Assembly: GCA_037013495.1 (NCBI GenBank)
Contig: CM072805.1
Location: 41,893,169 to 41,957,168 of the forward strand
From: Hippophae tibetana
Lineage: Eukaryota; Streptophyta; Magnoliopsida; Rosales; Elaeagnaceae
Direction: 5' to 3'
DNA length: 64,000 bases
Part shown: piece by piece, positions 47,401 through 58,300 of the stretch
How positions within the stretch are numbered: the first letter of the stretch is position 1
How the letters are laid out: each line of letters opens with the position of its first letter
Translations under genes and position numbers: made by a program
The notes under the pieces: generated by a model
Told to the model about the DNA's origin: nothing
Databases searched by the model: none
What the model saw: the letters and a program-made list of their open reading frames with translations, nothing else

Positions 47401-50400
47401 GCCACTATTATTATCTTGGTAGTAAGGGAACTTATCTATTGATTCTAGTGGTAAAGGGGCATATAATGAATTATTATTATTATTATCTTCATAGCAACAA
47501 TTATTTGTAATCTCAGAATTGTTGAGGGGTTCTGAGAATAACTTAGCATCACAAAATTCCAAAATTTGAGCACTTATTTGCCTTGAAACTTCGTCCTGCA
47601 AAAACATTATTAGCAAAGCCTTTTCAATATGAAAGCTAAATACATTTAACCTAATCTTTAAGAAAACAAAAGCTGAGATTCTTTATATATATTTCTTGAT
47701 AGCTATTTTCCATAATGTCCTTTTTATCACATAAAGTTGCTATAACAAGAAAATTTTGTGTATGAAATAAACAAATAAACTTCATCATCATTATCTATTA
47801 ATGCTAATAGCTAGTGCTTGGTTTTGTTGGCATAAAGCATTAATTTTTAGAGTAATTATATATCTATATTTGATCAAAAACAAGTACAAAAGATAAGGTT
47901 CTTTCATTGTAGATTTTTTTGGTTCAAATAAAAAAAAAGTAGTGCATTTATGCTCTTTCATGTGTCATGTAAGAACAAATGTACCCAAATATTGCTACCA
48001 AAAAAATCGACATCACAGGGTATTGGAAATGAATTTAAATAAAAAATATTTTTTTTATTATTTTATGATCGTTATTTCATAAATTATGTTACTGTCATTT
48101 TCATAATTATATGATCATTATTTTTATGACCGTTACTTTTATGATCGTTATTTTTATAATTATGTAACCGTCACTTTTATGACCGTTATTTTCATAATTA
48201 TGTGGTCGTTACTTTTATGATTGTTATCTCATAATTATACGATCATTACTTTTATGACTGTTATTTTCATAATTATGTATCTGTTATTTTTTACCGTTAT
48301 TTTTATAATTATATGACTATTACACATATTTTTTCCACTATAAAAAGGGGCAATAGCCCTCAGTTTAGTATATAACTTAACAACTCAAAAAAAGTTCTAC
48401 GGTTTTCATAGCATAATTAAGGAAAAGAAAATTCAGAATTGTTTTCTCAGATTTTCGAGCAACATAAATATTTAAGAGGTGTAATATTTCGGACTTCATG
48501 AGTGCAGTGAAGATTCGAGATAGAAAAAAAAGATTCTGGGTTGTTTTATCTTGGGGACAACGAGGTTGTGTTTGCTTACACAAGTTTGGGTAGAGCTGTG
48601 AAACGTCTTAAAGAGAGCGACATAGTCCGTGATTCAACCCAAACAGTTCATTTCAGGTTATCGGTAATATTGTTCTTACATAGTTTTTCATATATTTGTT
48701 CCAACAATTTTAAGACGTATTCTATCTGCCATGTCTACTGAAATGTTAATTGGTGATATTAACAAACCATTTCGTTTTGAAGAACTACACTTTAAAAATG
48801 GAGACAAAAAAATGTTATTCTTCTTAACCATGTAAACTGTCGCTTTTGTTTTTATTATTGAAAAACCAACACTTCCTAATTCTCATACTAAAGCTACAAT
48901 AAAGGATTTAAACATCTGGATAGAAAATTATTTTCTATGCAAATTTTTTTTTATTCTTAATGGATTAGCTGATAACTTGTATGATTATTATAACTCTAAT
49001 ATCGTCTGCTAAGGAAATTTGGAAAGCACTTCAAAAGAGGTACGATACTGAGGAAGCTGGAACTAAGAAGTATGATGTCAGTAGATACATGAAGTATCAA
49101 ATGATTGATGACAAATCTGTGGAAGCTCAATCACACGAACTGTAGAAGATAGCACACGAAATAACTTCTGAAGGTATGACTTTAGATGAACAATTTCAAG
49201 TAGCTGTTATTATAGATAATTACCCTATGCTTAGAAAGATTTTAAGAATACACTTCGATATAAAACTAAGGAATTTTCTTTAGAAAGTCTTATAACCCGT
49301 TTAAGAATAAAAGAAGAAGCCCAAAAATAAGATCAAAGAGATGAAGTACTCGTTGTCTCAAACAACAGTACCAATAAGAAACCCTCATCTGCAATTTTGA
49401 AACCTAAAGGTAGAAATATGAAAACTCAGAATCGCAATAATAACCAAAACCGCAACCACCAAAATAGAAACAAAAACTATCCTCTCCAGAATGGACCTTA
49501 ACCCCCTTAAGAAATAACACATTCATGTGTTATAGTTGTAACAGACCTGGCCACTTGGCTAGGAACTTCCGGAACATGAATCGTCATGCCATGCAGGCGA
49601 ACCTTACTAAAGATCAACTTATTGTTATGATATCTAAAATCAATTTTGTTGATGAATGTAAGGGGTATTGGGTGGACACTAGTACTTTTCTCCATGTTCA
49701 CTATAATCGAGACATGTTCAAGTCCTACTCTGAGTCTGAGGATAAGAAAGTGTTGTTGGGCGACTCCTACTCCACTAAAGTTGTTGGTATTGGTGAGGTG
49801 GAATTGAAGTGTACCTTTGGAAATACTATCATCTTGAAAATTGTTTTGCATACTCCAAAGATGAGAAAGAACTTAGTTTCGGGATATTTTCTTTACAAAA
49901 CTGGGTTTACTCAAACTATAGGGGCTGATTTATATACAATAACTAAAAATAATATTTTTTGTTGGGAAAGGGTACACTACTAATGGCATGTTTAAATTGA
50001 ATGTTGAGTTTCTTTAATATTTGGCATGCTAGACTTTGGCATGTTAATAAACGCATAATCAAGAACATTAGTAGCTTAGAACTAATTCCTAAACTATCTT
50101 ACTATCTTTGAATGATTTTAGAAAAATGTGACTTTTATAGTCAAGCTAAAATAACAAAAAACTTCACATAAGTTAGTAGTTAGAGAATTTGAACCTTTAG
50201 AATTAATACATTATGACCTATGTGAACTTGATGGAAATTTAACAAGAAATAAGAAACATTATTTTATAACTTTTATATATGACTGTTCAGATTACACTTA
50301 ATGAAAAATAAAAGTGAAGCATTTGACATTTTTAAAATATTTATGACTAAGATTGAGAATCAACTTAATAGAAAAATAAAAAAGTTTTGAAGTGATAGAG

Positions 50401-53400
50401 GCATTAAATATGATTCCAATATCTTCAATGATTTTTAAAAAAACTCATGGAATCATTCATGAAAAAACTGTACCTTATTCTCCTGAAATGAATGGCAAAG
50501 CTGAAAGAAAAAATAGAACTTTTATTAAGTCAGTTATTACAATTTTATTAAACTCTGGTGCTGCTTCACATTGATGGGAGGAAATTTTATTAATTTTTTG
50601 CTACGTGCTAAATAGAGTGCCTAAATCTACTAGTAAAATTTCACCATCTTAAATTTTGAAAAATAAGAAACTTAACTTATTTTAAAACTTGAGGTTATTT
50701 AGTCTATGTTAGGATCCCCGATCCTTAAAAGAAATAAAACTTACTAGTAGAACATACGAATGTGTATTCATAGCATATGCTGTGAATAGTAAAGCTTATA
50801 AATTATATAACTTAAATGATCATAGTTATAGAATCAAATGATGTTGACTACTGTGAACATAGGTTTCCATTTAAATTGAAGAATAATAGGGGCTCGTCTT
50901 CTAGTTGTTTACCCATAACTAGAACTAGTAAACAAAATGAGGAATTAAACACTGAAATTAGGAGAAGTAAATGAGCTCGAACCCTTAAGGACTTTGGGTC
51001 TGATTTTTATGCTTATACCTTAGAAGAAGATTCCCAAACATTTCAAAAAAAACCTTATCTTCTTTAATACCAACTTATAAGAAGAAGCCATAAATGATGA
51101 AATAAACTATCATGAGTATAATAAAACTTGGCATTTAGTTGACTTACCTCATGGTTGTAAAACCATAGGATGTAAATGGATACAGAAGAAGAAATTAAAA
51201 CTCGATGGTACTATTGAAAAGTACAAAACTCATCTTATAGTCAAAGGGTATAGGCATAGAGAAAATATAGATTTCTTTGATACCTTTTCACCAATCACAC
51301 GAATAAATTACATACATATACTTTTCTCTCTTATTGTTATCCATGATTTAGTAGTGCACCAAATGGATGTCAAAACTTCTTTCTTAAATAGTGACTTAGA
51401 AGAAGAGATTTATATGGACCAACTTGATGGCTTTGTTATCTCAGGTCAAGAAAATAAAGTTTTTAAACTATATAAATATCTGTATGGTCTAAAACAAGCA
51501 CCTAAACAAGTCTTGAAAAATTTGATAATATAGTTATCCCATATGAATTCAAAATGAATGAAAGTGACAAATACATTTATTATAAATCATAAAATGACAT
51601 TTACACTATTATATGTTTATATATGGATGACATGATTATTTTTGTGTCAAATATTCATGTTAATGTGAAAATTTTGTTATGTGCTAACTTTGATATGAAA
51701 GACCTCGGAGAAGCGAGTATAATCATTGGTATAAAGATTACTAGGTTCGAAAAAGGGAATTTCTCTAGATCAATCTCATTACATTGAGAAGATCTTAAAG
51801 AAATATAATTGCTTTAACTATAAACCTGTATGTACTTCTTATAATCCTAGTGTAAAGTTGTTCAAGAACATTGGGAACGGTGTTAGATAAACTGAGTATA
51901 CGAGCATCATTGGTAGCTTACGTTATGCTAATGATTACACTAAACCAAACATAGCTTATGTTGTGGGACTACTCTGTAGGTTTATCAGTAGACCTAGTAT
52001 AGAGCATTGAAATGTAATTGAAAAGGTCATAAGATACCTTAAGAGAACTATAAACCTTGGATTATATAAGTTTCCCACTGTTCTAGATAGATACAGTGAT
52101 GATGATTGCAACACTCTATCAGAAGACTTCAAAGTAACTAGCAGCTATATATTTAGCATTGTTGGTAGAGCTGTTTCTTGGAAGTCTAAGTAATAGACAA
52201 TATTGGCTCAATCTATAATATTGTTTCTAGTGAAGAAACAAGCTAGTTAAGAAGTCTGTTTGCTGAGATCCCTTTATGGAAAGATCGATACCAGTTGTCC
52301 TGATCCACTACGATAGTACCACGGCTATTGCAAAGATTTAGAAACGTTATTACAACGGTAAGAGACGACAGATACACAGTACTGTTAGAGAATTTCTCGC
52401 TACAAGAGCTGTAAGAATGGATCATATATGTACTGTTGAAAATTTGACTAATCTTTTGACGAAAGGAATAACAAGAGAAAAGGTTTTCAAAAACCTCGAA
52501 AGGAATGTGACTGATGCCCTTAGAATGAAGAGTCACTCATGATGGTAACCCAACTTATAAACTGGAGATCCTAAGAAATAAGTCCAATGGGTTATAAAAA
52601 ATCATGAAGTGATATGAGATGAATCATGCTATTATGAAGTCACATTCTATATTGTTAGAAGCATGAAGTCCTGAAGCGACAAAAAGGATGAGTTAATTAT
52701 TAAACTCTTAATGAGTTATATACTCTATGTGGAGTAGAGTACGTAGCTATAAGAGTACTCTTGATAGACTCACCTATATGAATGTGGAAGTATGGTCGCT
52801 TCTTATGAAAATTTTGGGCAAAATTTACTAGAGCATTCACTATATTGGGATACATGTGCATGGTCGTAAAGCACGGGCTTTTCGAACTACACCTTGGAAA
52901 GATTGTGTGTGTGATTTTGTTAGAGATAGAGTTCAAAACTACGATTACTCTAGTATATTCTAAAGCATCAACACTATGCAAAGGTTCAAGTCGATAGACA
53001 TTTTTTACTTATGCACAATCTTATACTTTTAATTGATCGGTTGCTCGATGAAACTATTTTTATTTAAAATTAAACTGAGGGATTGTTGGAAATAAATTTA
53101 AATAAAATATATATTTTTTATTATTTTATATTTTTTATTATTTTATGACCGTTATTTCATAAATTATGTAACTGTCATTTTCATAATTATATGGTCATTA
53201 TTTTATGACCGTTATTTTCATAATTATGTGACCGTTATTTTTATAATTATGTGATCGTTATTTTTATGACCGTTATTTTCATAATTATGTGTCTGTTATT
53301 TTTTAACGTTATTTTCATAATTATATGACCGTTATACATATTTTTTCCACTATAAAAAGGGGCAATAGCCCTCAGTTTAGTATATAACTTAACAACTCAA

Positions 53401-54600
53401 AAAAAATTCTACGATTTTCATAGCAAAATCAAAGAAAAGAAAATTCAGAATTGTTTTCTCAAATTTCCGAGCAACATAAATATTTAAGAGGTGTAGTATT
53501 CCGGACTTTATCAGTGCAGTGAAGATCCGAGACAGAAAAAAAAAAATCTGGGTTGTTTTATCCTGGGGACGATGAGGCTGTGTTTGCTTGCACAAGTTTG
53601 GGTAGAGCCGTAAAACGTCTTAAAGAGAACGACTTAGTCCGCGACTCAACCCAAAAAATTCATTTAAGTTTATCGGTAATATTGTTCTTACATAGTCTTT
53701 CACATATTTATTTCAACACGATGAAAGAAAGCATTAGAGGATATGTTGATATATTGGTCAATATATAGAAAACAGAACAATAAAGAAGAAACATTTGGAA
53801 TTGAAAGCAGTTAAAGAACCGAATTGTGTCGCTTATGTCACGTGAGTTGCTTGGCTTCTCAAAAAGACTGAAAAAGCTTACGAAAGAAGCAAAAAAGCTA
53901 CATATTCCCTTACGAATCAAAGAAAAGTAGAAAATAACTATCAAGGAAACTCAAGATTAGGTTAATACATGATCGATGATGGTGCCATTACACACTGATA
54001 GCTTTTTGTGGTTTTGCTTTGTGACCGACTCAATAAACGGCAGAATTGTACTTCACCTAGTAATCTTAGGAATGAGATTGGTTCAAACTAAAAAAAGAAA
54101 GTTGTGGCTTTTAATTTGCTAAGGCATTCCTTTGACTCTGATTAAATACACCATAGAGCTAGTCTGAAATGATTTTCATTCATAAAACAAATTCTAAGAT
54201 ATATAAGACAACTCAGTTTTAGAGATCATATTTCATGTAGAAAATTATTCTAAAGTTATTTCTCAAGGAGAGAACTTAACAACTTGATTAAAAATATCAA
54301 TAAAGAATTTAACCCACAAATATCTACAAATTGGGATGAACAAATTAAAATATATATATATTGGGCCAAAGAAAAAAAGCAACACAAGCGCACTAAGAAA
54401 ATCCAAATACAGAAAATAAAAGGGCTAATATATAATTTGCAGAGGTAGATGATACAGAACATGCATGCATGAAGAGTGAAAGACGACAAATTAAATAATT
54501 TATAATAATAAATTAAAATTAATGGAAAAAGAGAGAGAATGAATGAAATTACAATGGGAAGCTGCTCTTTCTGATGATCAATAACGTTGTCCAACATCAT
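41486..54600 (-). CDS. CCT-domain transcriptional regulator (CONSTANS-like motif, no B-box)
   Basis: Five exons on the minus strand, 54600-54553, 47595-46969, 46868-46683, 46608-46489 and 41602-41486, all joined in phase 0, give 365 residues. The N-terminal [16 protein letters not shown] is followed by a conserved [14 protein letters not shown] block and a long Asn/Thr/Ser-rich region. The CCT domain is at residues 266-307, from [17 protein letters not shown] to [15 protein letters not shown]. It is split by intron 3. The tail is acidic and ends with [14 protein letters not shown]. This matches the At2g33350/At1g04500 type of CCT protein, nuclear proteins related to flowering and light regulators; CCT domains bind NF-Y-like partners or DNA. 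No B-box is present. Exon 1 is short and is the least certain part. Introns 1 and 4 each contain a copia element antisense to the gene. Confidence 0.88.
41698..42089 (+). repeat. 5' LTR of the copia in CCT intron 4
   Basis: Starts TGCACGTTAATTAAGAATG and ends TTTTTCCAACA. It matches 46093-46467 along its length, including TTTTAGTTTCTTTTAGCATT and a GGTTTTTTTATTTATC block, but with many substitutions, indicating an old insertion. Confidence 0.82.
42209..45960 (+). pseudogene. Copia gag-pol remnant (CCT intron 4)
   Basis: Gag-like sequence begins near 42235 ([12 protein letters not shown]). A zinc knuckle, [14 protein letters not shown], lies near 42910-42952. A protease/pre-integrase region (43060-43290), integrase fragments (43590-44150), RT (about 44640-45330, with [17 protein letters not shown] and [12 protein letters not shown]) and RNase H fragments (45390-45950) follow. 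Dozens of stops and frameshifts make it non-functional, and the RT/RNase H junction near 45365 is shortened. Confidence 0.82.
46093..46467 (+). repeat. 3' LTR of the copia in CCT intron 4
   Basis: Follows a purine-rich stretch (AAGGAGCAAATTGAAAGAG, 46073-46091) and ends TTTTTCCAACA at 46467. On the minus strand the CCT exon 4 frame would continue through this LTR to a stop at 46288 if the intron were retained. Confidence 0.82.
48021..48706 (+). repeat. 5' LTR of the copia in CCT intron 1
   Basis: U3 holds about eight imperfect copies of a roughly 28-32 bp unit built on TTTATGACCGTTATTTTCATAA (48060-48320). A TATA box, TATAAAA, lies at 48339-48345, followed by GGGGCAATAGCCCT. R/U5 ends GTTCCAACA. 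It is related to 53084-53718 and, in R/U5, to the solo LTR at 12935-13278. Confidence 0.87.
48339..48345 (+). promoter_or_regulatory. LTR TATA box
   Basis: TATAAAA in the context CACTATAAAAAGGGGC. The same word lies at 53351-53357 in the other LTR and as ACTATAAATTG at 8304-8314 in the solo LTR. It is the likely core promoter of this copia family. Confidence 0.6.
48731..52545 (+). pseudogene. Copia gag-pol remnant (CCT intron 1)
   Basis: Gag starts near 48731 ([14 protein letters not shown]), with an MLFFLT motif near 48810 and a UBN2 region to 49320. The zinc knuckle near 49522-49563 has CYSC and H but Phe replaces the last Cys. A protease region ([14 protein letters not shown]), integrase (50010-50700), RT (about 51110-51760, with LYGLKQAP and a YMDDMI-like catalytic box near 51620) and RNase H (51890-52545) follow. 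Many stops and frameshifts are present. Confidence 0.84.
53084..53718 (+). repeat. 3' LTR of the copia in CCT intron 1
   Basis: Starts TGTTGGAAATAAATTTAAAT after the polypurine tract and ends ATTTCAACA. It has fewer U3 repeat units than the 5' LTR, which explains the length difference. Confidence 0.87.
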
Positions 54601-55086
54601 TAATATTTCTTTTTTCCTTTGCCTTTTCAAAATAAAATAAAAAAGCAAATGGTAAATTAATAAGAAAAGATCAAATCAAATACTAAATATATAATAATTT
54701 TATATATTGACCTTCCTTCCAAGTTCAAACAAAACCAAACCTTGTCATATAACAGGGTTAGATGAGTTATATAAACCAAAACAAACCCAACATTTCATGA
54801 GCAAAACGTAGTGATGATCACAAGAGAGAGAGAAGAAGAAGACAGAGATGTTATTATACGTCAGCTAGGAAATTGGAGATCATAAGTTGGCAAAACAAAA
54901 GGTAATTGTTTTTATAGATACACATAAGACACAGAGTGAACAAAAGTTCCTCTTTTGGGAATTGTCCGTTCTTAATTAGTAGAAAAATGATTCAGAGTTT
55001 CATTTAATTATTCAATTATTTAATATCTATCATATGTTTAATGATTTTATATAATTTTAAAATTTAATTATGATTAAACTTATATT

Positions 55087-55092
55087 CACGTG
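55087..55092. promoter_or_regulatory. G-box (CACGTG)
   Basis: CACGTG in a palindromic setting, ATTCACGTGAAT, about 490 bp upstream of the CCT start codon. G-boxes bind bZIP and bHLH factors, including light-signalling ones. Function is inferred. Confidence 0.4.
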
Positions 55093-55170
55093 AATAATAA
55101 TCGCGTCAAAGCCAGGAACTATAGGGGAGGATGGATCAACTGTGGCTTGCGGAAAACCGTCACTTGTGGA

Positions 55171-55176
55171 CACGTG
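55171..55176. promoter_or_regulatory. G-box / ABRE-like element
   Basis: GACACGTGGCA, a strong ABRE/G-box core, lies about 570 bp upstream of the CCT start in a small GC-richer island (55105-55200). It is the second such core in 90 bp. Confidence 0.45.
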
Positions 55177-55300
55177 GCAGTGTGATGAGATGGCATTGGT
55201 TGTATAGAAATCGGGTTGACCAATTAAACCATTTTTTACTCTCCTTGAAATAGTGTAACTAATTGTGTTACATGTATATTGCAGTTGGGTCGGTTAGTTT

Positions 55301-58300
55301 AATAATAATAATATTATTTTATTTTTAGTATTTTTTATATAAATTTTAAAGGTGTTATTTTAACAGTATTTTTGGTTAAAAAATATATTAATTTAGTAAA
55401 ATTTATTATGTAGTTATTTTTTACATGTATAATAATATAAGTACGATGTTTAAAGAATATTTTTGGATAATAAATTAATTAAATTATATTTTAAGATAAT
55501 TAATTATTTATTTATCTAAAAATATATATTAACATGTGAAAAAATATCCAATTAAATGATAAATTGTATTAAATTAATATATTTTTTTAAATAGAAATTC
55601 TGTAAAATAACACTAAGATACCACCTTTAAAAATATCAAAAATAAAATAGTAACACCACTAAAATAATGAACCTTGTAATATTCCTAAAAATAAGTATTT
55701 TCTTTTAATGGTATGGAAGTTAATATTACTTTACTTTAAATTTTAAATTCAAAAATTAATTAAAGATAAAATATTAAGCATAGATGAAATTATATATATA
55801 TATATATATATTAACACATATCTTTTAGGATCTAATTACCAATGAATCTAACTATAGGAATCATTAAATTATTCTCATTTAATTAGAATATATGTTTTTT
55901 ATTTATTTATTTTTTTATTTTAAAAATTATTAATTAATTTTAAATTTTAAATTATACATGTTATTAATTAAAATTATTTTATAATTAAAATTAATGAATA
56001 TTTAATGATTGAAATGGTTTGTTAAAGAGAATTACCGAATCATTTATTTTAAAGACTGTCATTATATGTTTGCCTTTTTAATCGTGTTGGTTAGTAGTTT
56101 TTTTTTTCTTCTTCTTAAAATACACTTTGTTCTTTAACATCCTAAACTCAACATTTTAAAATTTAATAGATAATCATTAATTTTTAAATAATATAATTTA
56201 ATCATTAATTTTTTAAACGTTTAAAAATCTTTATATAAAGTTTTGGAAGTTTTAACCTCCAAAATTTAAAATATAATAACATGCTGAGCCGATCGGCCCA
56301 ATTAAGGCTTCTCAGAGGCCTATTTAAGAAAGACTCGTCAAAGAAGTCCTTATATGGTTGTATACACTATATTATTATATAAAAAAAAAGTTGTATACTC
56401 TGTATTATATAAATATTTTATTAAAATAGTTCAAAATATATATATATAAGGTATATTGTATCATTAAAAAATATAATAATATTATATAAAAAGAAAATAG
56501 AAGCACTTACACTCGCATAACATAATAAGGGTGCTCTTATTCTTTATTATTCTAACTAAACAAACTCAAATATTATTAAAAATTATATAGATACGTCATC
56601 AACAATATATTTTATCGATATTATTGCAAACAATGTGTATTAATGTCGAGATCTCTAAAATATAGTTATTATTGTGACATTGCCGGTAAAATATCAATTA
56701 ATATTTAATAAAATATCATTTATTATTAACTTTATTTGCTTTTTAAAAATAATTACTATAAGTCTCGTTATACTCGTATATGTGTTGGTTTTCCTATGCA
56801 AAACACGATATCTGTTTTATTGTACTCAATGTTCTATCATTCTTGATGTAAGGTTGATTACACCATATTAAAAATACACACGTACACATAGTTAGAAATA
56901 CTTTGTATGTAAACATGTTTACACATATCATGTAATTGGTTTTTGTAATCTATAACTATTATTTTATTATACTATCTTTTTGTGTTTATTTATACTACAG
57001 TTATTATTTGCAAGGTGTCTATATCTCTACTGTTTACGAGTTTAGGTTAAGTTCGTAAAGAGTCAGCATCTCTTTAACTTAATTATGTATCAAGTCTTGG
57101 ACTCCTCATTTGTAGTCATGCATGATCAGATTATGTGTTAGTATGATCTGTCTTTATCTAAATATAAGTTTGATGTGAGTCTCTAAGGAGTCTGTACCTT
57201 TTTACCCTAAAAATGTACTAGGTGTCAGACTCTTTATTATGGTTTACTACGTATGTTTTTTTGTATGATGTGAGAGTACAATCATCATTTACTAAATATA
57301 TTCTCACATATGAGGTCTTGAAGTGATTGAAAATCTTTTTTATCTTTTCAATATGTATACATGTATCACATGTTGTGTATTGATTGCCATGTATGCACGT
57401 TTCTAGTCTGGACAAAAGCCTACAATGCATACCGTCACTAGTATATTTATGAAAAAAAAAAATTGTATTTGCTGAGTGTTTTAGTTGTGTTGAATTGAAT
57501 ATGTTGTTTTGTACTTCTACTGTATAATTTGCTTAATTCACGTTTTGAGGTTGATTTAGCATAATTGATATAGAGCTCACGAAAAGATTCCATAAATTGG
57601 CTTATCCACCCCTTATCTAAGTCTCATTTACTTATTTGAATCAGAAGAACAATTGACCTTCGTATAATTATTCATACATATGAGAATCTACATTCGGTAT
57701 CAAAACTGGTCTCCTTTGTTTAGGCTTAACTATATGGATGTTTGATCCTAAAGCTCTATCTACACATACACACACCTTGTTTATTTGCATCATGTGTCAC
57801 CAATGGTGTGGGATGTTGTTGTTATGTGAGATTGTTATCTCTATAAACCTTTATTTTTTGTATATTCTCTCTTTTCTTTTTCCTGCATATCTTTTTCTCT
57901 CTCTTTGCTTTTTTGTCTTGTATAGTATGTTAATTATCATATTTGCTACTATATCAGACTATTTGATCCTTTACTAGTATTCTCTCATATTAGTTGATTT
58001 GACATGCCCTTTTTTGTGCATTGCTTACTTCTTCTGTTGTTGTTTACATAAGCATCATGTCATATACTTTCATCATGTAGTGTCACAATTTTATGATTTT
58101 CTTTCTATAGTCTTGTCATTCTTATGTCATGTCATATAACATGCATCCTACCTGTTTTATCATATTCTTCCTATGTGTACCTAGTATGTTGTATGTTGGT
58201 TCTCTGTTAGTCTCCTATTGATTTTTGTCATTTTTTGCATGTTCTTCCTTCTCTTATGCTTTAGATGTATCTTTGGAGAAAACTTAGGTGTTGCTACAAG

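Larger units (their letters stand above)
48021..53718 (+). mobile_element. Full-length but degenerate copia element in intron 1 of the CCT gene
   Basis: LTRs at 48021-48706 and 53084-53718 (686 and 635 bp) enclose 4.4 kb of gag-pol on the plus strand, antisense to the CCT gene. A polypurine tract, AAACTGAGGGAT, abuts the right LTR. No canonical initiator tRNA primer site follows the left LTR, which is unusual. The flanks (CAGGG and CGATG) do not form a target duplication. The left LTR begins TA rather than TG, consistent with mutation. Confidence 0.88.
54601..55300 (-). promoter_or_regulatory. 5' UTR and upstream region of the CCT gene
   Basis: This is the region upstream of the CCT start codon on the minus strand. 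A purine-rich GAGAGAGAGAAGAAG tract near 54822-54842 (CT-rich on the sense strand) fits a plant 5' UTR. Two G-boxes lie further up at 55087-55092 and 55171-55176. Confidence 0.45.

Noticed and set aside
48060..48320. Regular short repeats resembling a CRISPR array
   Set aside because: They are imperfect tandem units without spacers in an LTR of a plant nuclear retroelement.
54256..54648. 130-codon minus-strand frame at the CCT start
   Set aside because: Only its part 54600-54553 matches the CCT N-terminus; the rest is intron read-through and 5' UTR.
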